Under the pieces are notes generated by a model. That model worked only from the letters and a program-made list of their open reading frames with translations. It made no database searches and was not told where the DNA came from. Below are positions 8,118 through 17,701 of a stretch of 26,319 nt of DNA, one piece after another. Source of the stretch: DATHWB01 sp041744795 (GTDB lineage: Bacteria; Actinomycetota; Acidimicrobiia; Spongiisociales; ZC4RG35); contig JBGTKD010000119.1 of NCBI GenBank assembly GCA_041744795.1, forward strand, positions 1 to 26,319. Direction: 5' to 3'. Position numbers and translations under genes: made by a program. The first letter of the stretch is position 1, and each line of letters starts with the position of its first letter.

Positions 8118-9326
8118 TCAGCGGGAGAGCACGACCGCCAAGGAGTCAACAATGCGGTCGATCTGTGAGTCGGTGATCACCAGAGGCGGACACATGACCA
8201 AGGAGCTACCGAGAGGACGGACGATCACACCCTGGTCGAGAACAGCATCCCGGTCCTTCATGACGTCTCTGTGCTCGGCGAGCTCAACCGCCCAAACTGC
8301 ACCTGTCCCTCTCACCTCGGTCACGAGCCCGTCGCCGGCCAGCGCCCGAAGACCTTCCCCCAGTCTGGCTTCGATGAGAGGAACTCTGTCGAGAAGTCCC
8401 TCGTCTGACTGAATAGCGAGGGCTTCGCAGCCGGCGGCAGCGGCAATCGGATGGCCCGAGTAGGTGTATCCGTGCTTCAGCGAGAAACCTTCGTTGGCCA
8501 AAAGTGCTTCGGTAACCACCGGAGCGAGGATCACACCGCCTAGCGGGATGTAGCCCGAGGAGACCGCCTTGGCGAAGGTGATCATGTCCGGCCTGACGCC
8601 GTAGTGCTGGGCGCCGAACCATGTGCCGAGACGGCCAAAGCCGGTGATGACTTCGTCAAAGATCAAGAATGCATCGTGCGCGTCACACAGCGCGCGCAGA
8701 CCTTCGAGATACCCCTCGGGTGGCGGGAACACTCCTCCGGCACCTTGCAGTGGCTCGGATATCACCGCGGCGATCGAATCACCGTGCTCTGCAAACAGCC
8801 GGGCCATCGGCTCGATGTCCGGTCCCTGGACGTTCACGACATTGCCGACGAGTTCCCCGAACCCCTCCTGATTGATCGGAATTCCCTGAGCCGAGGTCCC
8901 GCCGAAGTTCGTGCCGTGATAGCCATGCTGCCGGCTAACGATCATCGTCTTGTGCGGCCGTCCTGCTTCTCGCTGCGAAACTCGGGCGATCTTCATCGCT
9001 GTATCGACGGCTTCTGAGCCCGAGGATGTGAGAAATACCCGACCATCATCAAACGGCGATAGCTCCAGGATCGTGTCCGCCAGTTTCTCAGCTGGCAGGT
9101 TCGAGAACGGGGCAAAGGTGTGATAGCTCGCCAAAGCCTTCGCCTGGCTGGAGATCGCCTCGATCATGCGGGGGTGGCCGTGACCGACGTTCATGTACCA
9201 AAGCGATGCCATGCCGTCGATGTAACGGGTTCCCTCGGTGTCCCAGATCTCGGCTCCTTCACCACCAACGATGGTGACGAAGTCGGTCATTCGGGGCGGG
9301 CTGAAGGGATGTAGAAAGGCGCTCAT
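8118..9326 (-). CDS. Class-III pyridoxal-phosphate aminotransferase (omega-aminotransferase type)
   Basis: This fold-type I aminotransferase resembles the omega-amino acid/diamine:pyruvate group. From the ATG at 9326 it has 402 residues. The cofactor Lys is at about 253 in ITFAKAVSSGYIPLGG, the Asp contacting the PLP ring at about 224 in FLIFDEVITGFGRLG, and the phosphate-binding SSGSEA near 101-106. The substrate cannot be told: putrescine, taurine, beta-alanine and other amines are all handled by this subgroup. An in-frame GTG at 9359 would add eleven residues and overlap the methyltransferase. The 9326 ATG leaves an 11-bp gap and gives the usual family N-terminus. It lies close behind the methyltransferase gene, possibly in the same transcript. 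Confidence 0.85.
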   Translation of the reverse strand: MSAFLHPFSPPRMTDFVTIVGGEGAEIWDTEGTRYIDGMASLWYMNVGHGHPRMIEAISSQAKALASYHTFAPFSNLPAEKLADTILELSPFDDGRVFLTSSGSEAVDTAMKIARVSQREAGRPHKTMIVSRQHGYHGTNFGGTSAQGIPINQEGFGELVGNVVNVQGPDIEPMARLFAEHGDSIAAVISEPLQGAGGVFPPPEGYLEGLRALCDAHDAFLIFDEVITGFGRLGTWFGAQHYGVRPDMITFAKAVSSGYIPLGGVILAPVVTEALLANEGFSLKHGYTYSGHPIAAAAGCEALAIQSDEGLLDRVPLIEARLGEGLRALAGDGLVTEVRGTGAVWAVELAEHRDVMKDRDAVLDQGVIVRPLGSSLVMCPPLVITDSQIDRIVDSLAVVLSR

Positions 9327-9337
9327 ATAGACGGAAG

Positions 9338-10150
9338 CTAGTAGTCCACCAGCCACCACACGGTCGCCAATTGGCGAACACTTGAACCGACCGTGAAGCG
9401 CCCGTCATTTTCCTCGACGTCGGGTTCGAGAACCGGTCGCAGTTCCGCCCGACGGCTCGCGGGCAGTACGAGCCGGCGGCTGTACAACTCGATGATCTCA
9501 TCCCACGATTCGAACCATGTACCACCTGGCCGCTCCCATCGGAGTACCTCGGGTCGGCGACCGATCAACTCCTCGATGACGGCGACGAGATCCTCGGTTG
9601 TCGGCCCAGTCGGTCGATCGATGCCGTGGAGGGCGCGGTAATAGGGCCCCAACGGAGTCCAGGGATGGCTCTCGGTGAGTTCGAGGACGACTGCTCGGCG
9701 AGCATGGTCCTGCATCGAGTCCAAGAAACTGTCGATATCAGCGACGTCGTAGACGACGTGGGCGGCCATCACGACATCAGCGTGATCGGTTTCTACAGGC
9801 CAGTTCGCTTCGACCACGCGATAGGTTCCCGCAACCGCCGATGCCTCATCTCGGAGGGCTGTTGCCATATCCGAAGACTTCTCGACCGCCGTCACCGGGT
9901 GACCTAGAGCGGCCAGCGGGAGCGATGCCCTCCCCGTCCCGGCGCCGATGTCGAGTATCGATCCCCCGATGCCGGCCAGGCGAGAGACGACATCGGTCGT
10001 TGGTGGAGGCTGCTCCTCCCGGGCTGTGACATTCCTGCGCCGGAAGAGTTCCACGGGCCAGCGGTACGGAGAATCATCGACAGCCGCGAGGAGAGACTCA
10101 GGGATAGCCCATGCCTCGAGTTGTTCCCGCCAGTTCTGAGATGCGGTCAC
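9338..10150 (-). CDS. SAM-dependent methyltransferase
   Basis: This 270-residue class-I methyltransferase has motif I ILDIGAGTGRASLPLA at about 65-80 and an acidic motif II region TAVEKSSDMATAL. VVMAAHVVYDV corresponds to motif IV. It starts with GTG at 10150, whose last two bases are shared with the stop of the upstream amidase gene (GTGA, 4-bp overlap), so the two proteins are probably made together. The substrate is not evident. The extended N-terminus (about 55 residues before motif I, with WPVELFRRRNVTAREEQ) resembles small-molecule methyltransferases more than rRNA or tRNA enzymes, but this is only an impression. Confidence 0.82.
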   Translation of the reverse strand: MTASQNWREQLEAWAIPESLLAAVDDSPYRWPVELFRRRNVTAREEQPPPTTDVVSRLAGIGGSILDIGAGTGRASLPLAALGHPVTAVEKSSDMATALRDEASAVAGTYRVVEANWPVETDHADVVMAAHVVYDVADIDSFLDSMQDHARRAVVLELTESHPWTPLGPYYRALHGIDRPTGPTTEDLVAVIEELIGRRPEVLRWERPGGTWFESWDEIIELYSRRLVLPASRRAELRPVLEPDVEENDGRFTVGSSVRQLATVWWLVDY

Positions 10151-10992
10151 CGCAGACCAGCGAAGAGATCAGACTCGCGATCTGGTGCCTCGACTCGTGA
10201 AAAGACACGCACAAATGACTCCCGGCCGAAAGCCTCAGCCTTCTGGGCGTCGGGCACTGTGAGCCACGGCCAGTCGAGCGGGATCTGGCTGCGATGAGCA
10301 CGCAAGGCCTTTTCCTTGACGTCGACTCGGTCGGATACGTCCACCCAACAGGTGATGTACTCATCGGGCGTGCCCCGATCGCCAGCGGAGGCCAATTCGT
10401 CCTCAGTGATCTCACCCGCCTCGAAACGAGCCTGCATCATTCTGATCACCCGACTGCGCGGCCAAGTAGTCCAGTACAGCTTCGACGGTTCCCAAACCTC
10501 TTCGCCATCCTCCAATGGGAACCGGCCGAGATCGATGCAGCCTGTGTATGCGGCAAGACCGATTCGATGCACGTTGATGTGGTCCGGGTGACCGTATCCA
10601 CCGAAGGGGTCGTAAATGACCAGCACATCGGGTTTATGCCGCCGAATCTCACGTACGAGCTTTCCCGTAGCCTCCATGAAGTCGGCCTGCCAGAAGCATT
10701 CTGGGTGGTTGTTCGAGTCTTCCCCCATCATGCCCGAGTCCCGATAACCGAGAAAGACGTGATGTTCGACGCCAAGAACCTCGAGTGAAGCTCGGACTTC
10801 GTCGGCCCTGATCTCAGCCAGGCGCGCCTTGATTGGCTCGGGGTCGTCGTAGTTGTGGACCTCACCTTCGGAGCCGTCAGTTGCCGTCACGACCACCACA
10901 TGCTCGCCGGCATCGACAGCCCGACTGAGCACACCGCCTGTCTGAATCACTTCGTCGTCTGGATGCGCGTGAAACGCCATAAGCCCGGCCAT
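10147..10992 (-). CDS. mca: Mycothiol S-conjugate amidase / LmbE-family zinc deacetylase
   Basis: Members of this family cleave mycothiol conjugates (Mca) or deacetylate GlcNAc-Ins in mycothiol synthesis (MshB). From the ATG at 10992 there are 281 residues. The zinc-binding AHPDDE is at 9-14, and the second ligand region GGYGHPDHINVH at 131-142 contains the HxxH-type His. The C-terminal ALRAHRSQI and ESDLFAGLR stretches match what I recall of mycobacterial Mca. This is the best lineage clue to an actinobacterium. A TTG at 10998 would add two residues, and a further ATG lies at 10980. The gene overlaps the following methyltransferase. MshB is the main alternative. Confidence 0.8.
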   Translation of the reverse strand: MAGLMAFHAHPDDEVIQTGGVLSRAVDAGEHVVVVTATDGSEGEVHNYDDPEPIKARLAEIRADEVRASLEVLGVEHHVFLGYRDSGMMGEDSNNHPECFWQADFMEATGKLVREIRRHKPDVLVIYDPFGGYGHPDHINVHRIGLAAYTGCIDLGRFPLEDGEEVWEPSKLYWTTWPRSRVIRMMQARFEAGEITEDELASAGDRGTPDEYITCWVDVSDRVDVKEKALRAHRSQIPLDWPWLTVPDAQKAEAFGRESFVRVFSRVEAPDRESDLFAGLR

Positions 10993-11035
10993 CGCCAAGA
11001 CGTTAGTCCCCAGGTGTGAGCCCAGACCCCGCCCT

Positions 11036-11048
11036 CAGACCACGTCTG
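11036..11048. promoter_or_regulatory. 13-bp palindrome between divergent mca and SRPBCC genes
   Basis: CAGAC-CAC-GTCTG is a perfect dyad with a 3-base centre in the 94-bp divergent gap. It may be an operator for one or both genes. No matching regulator lies beside it, so the role is open. Confidence 0.25.
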
Positions 11049-11086
11049 CTCACGACAGGACAGGCAGCAACTACCCTCGGCTTCAA

Positions 11087-11527
11087 GTGCCAACCCAGTC
11101 CTTCCAGGCCGCCGCCGATTCCCCAACCTCGCTAGACGATGCCTGGAGTGCGCTGCAGCGGGCCGACACCTGGGAAGGCATCGCCGGGGTAGACGACGTC
11201 ACCGATCCAACCCACGGCGTAGACGGTCAACTGACTGGCTTCGGCTTTGCAGCAACTGTCAGTGGACTGCGATATCCGGGCCAAGCTGCGGTCGCGTCGG
11301 CGAGTCCTCCGAACGAGATGCGACTCGAACTCACGACTAGTGAGATGTCGGCAACCATCGACGTGAGACTGACGGCATCCGGGGAGACAACAAGGGTGCA
11401 GGTGGCGTTGACCGTCACCTCCAAGTCGTTTTTGGCAGGGATGTTCTTCCCGTCGATCGCCGCGGCAATCGGTCGCGGACTTCCGACAGCGGTCGAGGAC
11501 TTCGCCAACCGGCTCGCTGCCGGCTGA
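11087..11527 (+). CDS. SRPBCC-fold (CoxG/polyketide cyclase-like) protein
   Basis: This 146-residue protein looks like an SRPBCC/START-fold ligand-binding protein. The N-terminus FQAAADSPTSLDDAWSALQRADTWEGIAGVDDV fits the first strand and helices. A beta-rich centre (QLTGFGFAATVSG, MSATIDVRLTASGETTRVQVALTVTS) follows. The last helix, AAAIGRGLPTAVEDFANRLAAG, is the long C-terminal helix of the fold. The start is GTG at 11087 with no clear ribosome-binding site. It is divergent from mca. The ligand and role are unknown. Confidence 0.65.
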   Translation: MPTQSFQAAADSPTSLDDAWSALQRADTWEGIAGVDDVTDPTHGVDGQLTGFGFAATVSGLRYPGQAAVASASPPNEMRLELTTSEMSATIDVRLTASGETTRVQVALTVTSKSFLAGMFFPSIAAAIGRGLPTAVEDFANRLAAG

Positions 11528-11629
11528 CTTCGCATCGTGTCTGTTCCGTTGGGCTGCGTAGCTGATCGCCGTCCCGGCTTCTCCCGACCACGCCCGCCAG
11601 ACCGGGTGAAACGGGGGAGGGAGCAGGGC

Positions 11630-12235
11630 TCACACCGAGAGCGTGAATCCTGCGCCGATCGCGACGGCGGCGTCGTGGTCGAGGCCGCCGTCGATCACGA
11701 GCGACCGCCACGTCCAGAATGACGTCACGTGCCGTGCGACCGCTTGCAGTCGCTGACGACGGCGGCCCCGGATGCCAGATCCTGTCACGAGGGTCTCGCT
11801 GAGGGCCGCCTGCGCCTCGATCACCCCGTGACGGAACGCCTCGGGCATAGTCTCGAAGTCCCGCATGATGGGGTAGAGGTCGGCGTGGTGCTCTCGGTAG
11901 AAGCCGTAAATCGCCGAGAGCGCGGCCCGGATGCGCTCTTCAAGGTCGTCGATCCCCGTCCACTCACTCGAGTCGGGGGCGGGGTGCAACTTCGCCCAGT
12001 GGAGGCTGCAGGCGAGAAACAGCGCCTCTTCGTCGGGGAAGTGACGGTACAACGTCACCCGGGTGGTGTCGGCCTCCTCAGCGACGGCGCTGATGGTGGT
12101 GTTGGCGGGGCCGATGGTGGTGTGGAGCCGCATTGCCGCCTCGGTGATCCGCCGGCGCGTCTCCTCCACCTGCTCGGCGCGCCTCCGCATCGTGTAGGGG
12201 CTTCTTGATTTCGCTGAACGGTGTTGTTCACTCAA
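11630..12235 (-). CDS. TetR-family transcriptional regulator
   Basis: This 201-residue repressor-type protein has an N-terminal helix-turn-helix. TRRRITEAAMRLHTTIGPANTTISAVAEEADTTRVTLYRHFPDEEALFLAC covers residues 26-76, the TetR_N signature. The C-terminal ligand domain (from about 80) is specific to its subfamily and gives no substrate. The TTG start at 12235 is chosen because relatives carry residues ahead of the PYTMRRRAEQ segment. An ATG at 12190 is the alternative. It is divergent from the cupin gene across 70 bp that hold two dyads, so it probably controls itself and the cupin. The pair looks slightly richer in GC than its flanks and may be an acquired cassette (inference). Confidence 0.85.
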   Translation of the reverse strand: MSEQHRSAKSRSPYTMRRRAEQVEETRRRITEAAMRLHTTIGPANTTISAVAEEADTTRVTLYRHFPDEEALFLACSLHWAKLHPAPDSSEWTGIDDLEERIRAALSAIYGFYREHHADLYPIMRDFETMPEAFRHGVIEAQAALSETLVTGSGIRGRRRQRLQAVARHVTSFWTWRSLVIDGGLDHDAAVAIGAGFTLSV

Positions 12236-12242
12236 TTATTGA
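12232..12242. promoter_or_regulatory. Short dyad over the TetR start codon
   Basis: TCAAT-T-ATTGA is a perfect 11-bp odd-centred palindrome covering the TTG start of the TetR gene. It could be an autoregulatory site, but AT-rich dyads this short arise by chance. Confidence 0.25.
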
Positions 12243-12252
12243 CTTCTAGATC

Positions 12253-12276
12253 GGTGTGTAGTTGAGTATACACGCC
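12253..12276. promoter_or_regulatory. Candidate TetR operator in the TetR-cupin gap
   Basis: Arms GGTGTGTA (12253-12260) and TACACGCC (12269-12276) pair at seven of eight positions around an 8-base centre. The core is GTGTA-N8-TACAC. Size and spacing suit a TetR dimer, and the site lies 30 bp before the cupin start, overlapping a possible -10 box TATACA at 12267-12272. Confidence 0.45.
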
Positions 12277-12305
12277 TGTTTATCGAAAAGGAGAGGGAAG
12301 CAAAC

Positions 12306-12830
12306 ATGGAGACGTTGAAGCGAGTGGGAGCCGACCGGGTGAAGATCGTCCAGCCGGGGGCGGGCGAGGTGGGCCACCTCGCACCGGGGGTCGGCGTGCA
12401 GTTCAAGATCGACGGCGACGACACCGGCGGGCTGGTCTCGATCGTCGAGCACCCCTTTGAGGTCGGAGCGGTCGTGCCGCCCCACGTCCACACGCTCGAG
12501 GATGAGATCTCCTATGTCCTCGTGGGTGAGATCGGTTTCCGCTCCGAGGACCAGGAGGTCGTCTTGTCTCCCGGCGGGTACATTGTCAAACCGCGCGGCC
12601 AAGTCCACGCCATGTGGAATGCCGGGCAGTCTCCAGCGCGGATGATCGAGGTGATCACCACCGCTGGGTTCGAGAATTTCTTTCGTGAGCTCTCGACGCT
12701 CACCGTGACCGCCCAGCCCGACATAGAGGCCATCGGTGAGCTCGCCGGCCGGTATCAGCTACCGTTCGCCGAACCCAACTGGTTCCCTGGCATCGTCGAG
12801 CGCTACGGGCTGACCCCACCGCCCATGTGA
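12306..12830 (+). CDS. Cupin-domain protein
   Basis: This 174-residue single-domain cupin belongs to a metal-dependent beta-barrel family including dioxygenases, isomerases and small-molecule binders. Motif 1 holds HVHTLEDEISYVLVGEIGF with His60, His62 and Glu66, and motif 2 holds PGGYIVKPRGQVHAMWN with His101. The full 3-His-1-Glu metal set is therefore present. A C-terminal helical tail of about 60 residues follows (FENFFRELSTL, IGELAGRYQLPF). A GGAGAGGG-like ribosome-binding site precedes the ATG. The divergent TetR gene and operator-like dyad suggest induction by a small compound, perhaps the cupin's substrate. The reaction is not predictable. Confidence 0.82.
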   Translation: METLKRVGADRVKIVQPGAGEVGHLAPGVGVQFKIDGDDTGGLVSIVEHPFEVGAVVPPHVHTLEDEISYVLVGEIGFRSEDQEVVLSPGGYIVKPRGQVHAMWNAGQSPARMIEVITTAGFENFFRELSTLTVTAQPDIEAIGELAGRYQLPFAEPNWFPGIVERYGLTPPPM

Positions 12831-12973
12831 ACGTCTGCGAGCGTACCCCGTTGACGACTGCGATTTGTATCTGATGTCGCTGCGGGACGCGGGTCGACCT
12901 CGTCTGGCGTAACGACCTCGGGCTCCCTAGCCGCTGCTAACAGGCGTGACATCGCTTGGAAATCTGCTCCGGC
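12831..12973. other. Intergenic gap between convergent cupin and atpC
   Basis: This 143-bp gap lies between two converging genes. CGACCTCG occurs twice (near 12895 and 12914). I see no strong stem with a U-run for either the cupin or the ATP synthase transcript, and no credible small gene. Confidence 0.4.
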
Positions 12974-13294
12974 CTACGGCGTAGAACCCTCCCGAAGGGT
13001 CTCGGCTACTTCGGCCGCTTCTTCCTTCGTTCCGGTGGTCACCTGGGCCCGATCGGTCAACAGCGTCACCTGGTTGTTGAAGACCTGAAGGAATCCGCCG
13101 TGCACGCCGATCGTTGTGCGCTCGGAACCGTGCTCTACGGTCACCGCCCCCGTGGTGAGGGCAGCCAGCAGTGGCTCGTGGTCGGCCAGGATGCCGATCT
13201 CTCCTTCAGTCGTCCGAGCGACGACGAACTCCGCCTCACCCGACCATGCAGTGGCCTCGGGCGAAACGACGTCGAGCTGGAACGACTTGGCCAT
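12974..13294 (-). CDS. atpC: F1F0 ATP synthase, epsilon subunit
   Basis: This central-stalk epsilon subunit couples rotation and can inhibit ATP hydrolysis. It has 106 residues. The beta-sandwich is intact (FQLDVVSPEATAWSG, GEIGILADHEPLLAAL, VHGGFLQVFNNQVTLLTDRA). The C-terminal helical hairpin is cut down to one short helix (EEAAEVAETLREGSTP), compared with about 130-140 residues in many bacteria. The inhibitory arm may therefore be weak. Its ATG shares one base with the atpD stop (TGATG), a coupled junction. It is the last gene of the operon. Confidence 0.93.
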   Translation of the reverse strand: MAKSFQLDVVSPEATAWSGEAEFVVARTTEGEIGILADHEPLLAALTTGAVTVEHGSERTTIGVHGGFLQVFNNQVTLLTDRAQVTTGTKEEAAEVAETLREGSTP

Positions 13295-14721
13295 CAGGCC
13301 GCGGTGCCCTTGGTCAGCTGATCGGCCTTCTTCTTCACGTCTTCGCCACCACCGACCATGTAGAAGGCCTGCTCCGGATACTCGTCCATCTCGCCCTTCG
13401 TGATCGCCTTGAAGGAGGCGATCGTGTCCTCCAGCGGCGTGTAGACGCCAGCCTGACCTGTGAACTGCTCGGCCACGAACATCGGCTGGGACAGGAAACG
13501 CTGGATACGACGCGCCCGACCAACGACGAGCTTGTCCTCCTCGGAAAGCTCGTCGATTCCGAGGATGGCGATGATGTCCTGAAGGTCCTTGTACCGCTGG
13601 AGTATCCGCTGGACTTCGACGGTCACTGAGTAGTGCTCGTCGCCGATGATCAGTGGATCGAGAGCGCGGCTCGACGAGTCGAGCGGGTCCACCGCCGGGT
13701 AAATGCCAAGAGCGGTCAACGGACGTGAAAGCACGGTCGTCGCATCGAGGTGAGCAAACGCCGTATGCGGTGCAGGGTCGGTTATGTCGTCGGCCGGGAC
13801 ATAAATGGCCTGCAGAGACGTGATCGACTTGCCCTTCAGCGAGGTGATGCGCTCCTGGAGCATTCCCATCTCATCTGACAGCGTCGGCTGGTAACCCACT
13901 TCCGAAGGCATCCGGCCGAGAAGTGTGGATACCTCCGACCCGGCCTGGGTGAAGCGGAAGATGTTGTCGATGAACAACAGCACATCCTGGTTTTGGACGT
14001 CTCGGAAATACTCAGCCATCGTCAGGGCGGAGAGAGCCACCCGAAGACGCACACCGGGAGGCTCGTCCATCTGGCCGAACACGAGCGCGGCCTTGTCGAT
14101 AACCCCGGAGTCTTTCATCTCGAGGAAGAGGTCATTGCCCTCGCGGGTCCGCTCTCCCACTCCGGCGAACACCGAGACTCCGCCGTGCTGGGTCGCCACG
14201 CGGTTGATCATCTCCTGAATGAGGACCGTCTTGCCGACGCCGGCTCCTCCGAACAAGCCGATCTTGCCGCCTTCGAGATAGGGGCAGACGAGGTCGAGGA
14301 CCTTGATCCCAGTTTCGAAAACCTTGCGCTGCGGTTCGACATCTTCGAAAGCCGGGGGCTGGCGATGAATCGGCCAGCGAGGTTCGCCGAACTCCTTATC
14401 AGGGGCGTCCAACGAGTCACCCCAGACGTTGAAAATATGGCCGAGCACCTGGTCCCCAACGGGGACACTGATCGGACCGCCCGTGTTACGGACCTCGGCG
14501 CCACGGGTCAGACCGTCGGTCGGCGCCATGGCGACGGCGCGCACGACGTTGTTGCCGACATGCTGGGCGACCTCGCCGATGATGGTTTTGGTCACCCCAC
14601 CAAGATGGATGTCGATCTCAACCGCAAAGAGGATCTCGGGAAGGGCGCCGGGCGGGAACTCGGCGTCCACCACGGGGCCAGCGACCTTCACGATCCGCCC
14701 GTTCGGTGTGCTCTCAGACAT
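13294..14721 (-). CDS. atpD: F1F0 ATP synthase, beta subunit
   Basis: This is the catalytic F1 subunit, 475 residues. Walker A is GGAGVGKT (158-165). The catalytic glutamate lies in GVGERTREGND, Walker B ends in LLFIDNIF, and the C-terminal lever is an exact DELSEED followed by KLVVGRARR. N-terminal NGRIVKVAGPVVDAEF is the typical crown domain. It is preceded by atpG by 13 bp and overlaps atpC by one base. No unusual substitution was seen. Confidence 0.97.
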   Translation of the reverse strand: MSESTPNGRIVKVAGPVVDAEFPPGALPEILFAVEIDIHLGGVTKTIIGEVAQHVGNNVVRAVAMAPTDGLTRGAEVRNTGGPISVPVGDQVLGHIFNVWGDSLDAPDKEFGEPRWPIHRQPPAFEDVEPQRKVFETGIKVLDLVCPYLEGGKIGLFGGAGVGKTVLIQEMINRVATQHGGVSVFAGVGERTREGNDLFLEMKDSGVIDKAALVFGQMDEPPGVRLRVALSALTMAEYFRDVQNQDVLLFIDNIFRFTQAGSEVSTLLGRMPSEVGYQPTLSDEMGMLQERITSLKGKSITSLQAIYVPADDITDPAPHTAFAHLDATTVLSRPLTALGIYPAVDPLDSSSRALDPLIIGDEHYSVTVEVQRILQRYKDLQDIIAILGIDELSEEDKLVVGRARRIQRFLSQPMFVAEQFTGQAGVYTPLEDTIASFKAITKGEMDEYPEQAFYMVGGGEDVKKKADQLTKGTAA

Positions 14722-14734
14722 TTGCTCTGCTCTC

Positions 14735-15607
14735 CTACTCTTTCAGTGCTTCCGCGCCGCCGACAATTTCTGTGATGGCGGTCGTGATCTCTGCCTGCCG
14801 GGCCCGGTTCGCCCGGACGGTCAGGATCCGGATCAATTCTTCTGCGTTGTCGGTTGCGGCCTTCATCGCCCTGCGGCGTGCCGAGTGCTCCGATGCCGAC
14901 GCTTCAAGCAGGATGTTGAAGATCGTCACTTCCACGTAGCGAGGAAGCAGTCGGTCGAGGATGGCGGCCGGCGAGGGCTCGTAGCTGTATGAGACCGTCG
15001 CACCTTCTCCCTTGCCCGCGGGTGGGGTGATAGGGAGCAACTCGGCGGACGTGGGAACCTGGGTGAATGCTGATTGGAACCTGGTGTAGAAGGCCTCCAC
15101 CGCGTCGATCTCCGCCGATCCGTAGGCGTCCATGATCCCATTGGCGATTGCGCGGGCATCGCCGTACCCCGGGGTGTCCGTCACTCCCAGGTAGGTCCCA
15201 CGGATCGACCATCCGCGATAGCGGAAGTAGCTCTGGGCCTTTTTGCCAACGACAAACAGGTCGACTTCGACTCCGTTGCGACGGTGTTCTAGGAGTCTTC
15301 GCTCGGCAGGGCGGATCACATTCGTGGCGTAAGCACCGGCTAGTCCCCGGTCACTTGTCACCACGAGAATTCCGACCTTACGCAACTCGCGCCGTTGCAA
15401 GAGCGGATGCGAAGAAGAGCCGACAGCCGCCCCGACGTTCTCGATCACTTCCACGAGTTTCGACGTGTACGGCTTGGAAGCATTCACTCGGGCCTGAGCC
15501 TTCGGGATGCGCGACGCGGCGATCAGCTCCATGGCGCGCGTGATCTTCTTCGTCGCCTCGATGCTGCGTATGCGGCGTCGAGTATCGCGAAGGCCGGATC
15601 CTGCCAC
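14735..15607 (-). CDS. atpG: F1F0 ATP synthase, gamma subunit
   Basis: This is the rotor shaft of F1, 290 residues. The N-terminal helix is LRDTRRRIRSIEATKKITRAMELIAASRIPKAQ and the C-terminal one is EHSARRRAMKAATDNAEELIRILTVRANRARQAEITTAITEIVGGAEAL, the two parts of the coiled coil. Between them is the Rossmann-like globular part (GILVVTSDRGLAGAYATNVIR). It starts with GTG at 15607, six bases after atpA. The length is within the family's usual range. Confidence 0.95.
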   Translation of the reverse strand: MAGSGLRDTRRRIRSIEATKKITRAMELIAASRIPKAQARVNASKPYTSKLVEVIENVGAAVGSSSHPLLQRRELRKVGILVVTSDRGLAGAYATNVIRPAERRLLEHRRNGVEVDLFVVGKKAQSYFRYRGWSIRGTYLGVTDTPGYGDARAIANGIMDAYGSAEIDAVEAFYTRFQSAFTQVPTSAELLPITPPAGKGEGATVSYSYEPSPAAILDRLLPRYVEVTIFNILLEASASEHSARRRAMKAATDNAEELIRILTVRANRARQAEITTAITEIVGGAEALKE

Positions 15608-15613
15608 TGTTCG

Positions 15614-17158
<1,545 letters not shown>

Positions 17159-17167
17159 GGACCTTCC

Positions 17168-17701
17168 CTATCGAGTCTGGAGGGTTTCGCGGATTGAGCG
17201 GAGGCTGCGGGCAATAGAGCCGTCGATGACCGTGTCGCCGACTCGGGTGACAAGCCCGCCAAGAACTGACGGATCGACTACCACCCGCACCTCGACCTGC
17301 CTTCCGGTCTTGTGTTCAAGAGCGGCAGCGAGACGGGTGACTGTGGCCTCGTCCAGCGGCAAAGCCGTCCTGACCTCGGCTACGACCTTGCCAACGGAAG
17401 CAGCACGCTGTGAGGCAAGTGCGGACACGATGTCAGGCAGGTCGCCTCCACGGCCCTGGGCCACGAACAATGAAACGAGGTTGACCGTCACCCTGGACGC
17501 ATGGGCTCCGAGAACCTCGCTCACTATCGATTCTTTCTTTTCCAACGGAAGTCGGGGGTCGGTCAGGGCACTGCGAAGGTCGGGCGAAGTCTCTATCGCC
17601 CGGCCGATCGTTGCCAGTTCCTGTTCGACACGGTCGAGCTCGCCCTCGGCAGATGCCAGGGCGTATGCAGCGGCCGCGTAACCTTCGATCCGCTCGCTCA
17701 C
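17168..17701 (-). CDS. atpH: F1F0 ATP synthase, delta subunit
   Basis: This stator subunit joins subunit b to the top of F1 and has 177 residues. The N-terminal helical bundle (AAAYALASAEGELDRVEQELATIGRAI) and the C-terminal GLVTRVGDTVIDGSIARSLRSIRETL match the OSCP/delta family. It starts with GTG directly after the atpF stop, with no gap. It is a separate protein, unlike the fused b-delta subunit of mycobacteria, which argues against a close mycobacterial relative. Confidence 0.93.
   Translation of the reverse strand: MSERIEGYAAAAYALASAEGELDRVEQELATIGRAIETSPDLRSALTDPRLPLEKKESIVSEVLGAHASRVTVNLVSLFVAQGRGGDLPDIVSALASQRAASVGKVVAEVRTALPLDEATVTRLAAALEHKTGRQVEVRVVVDPSVLGGLVTRVGDTVIDGSIARSLRSIRETLQTR

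Noticed and set aside
13993..14775. A 260-codon open frame antisense to atpD
   Set aside because: It overlaps the well-conserved beta subunit completely and has no recognisable domain.
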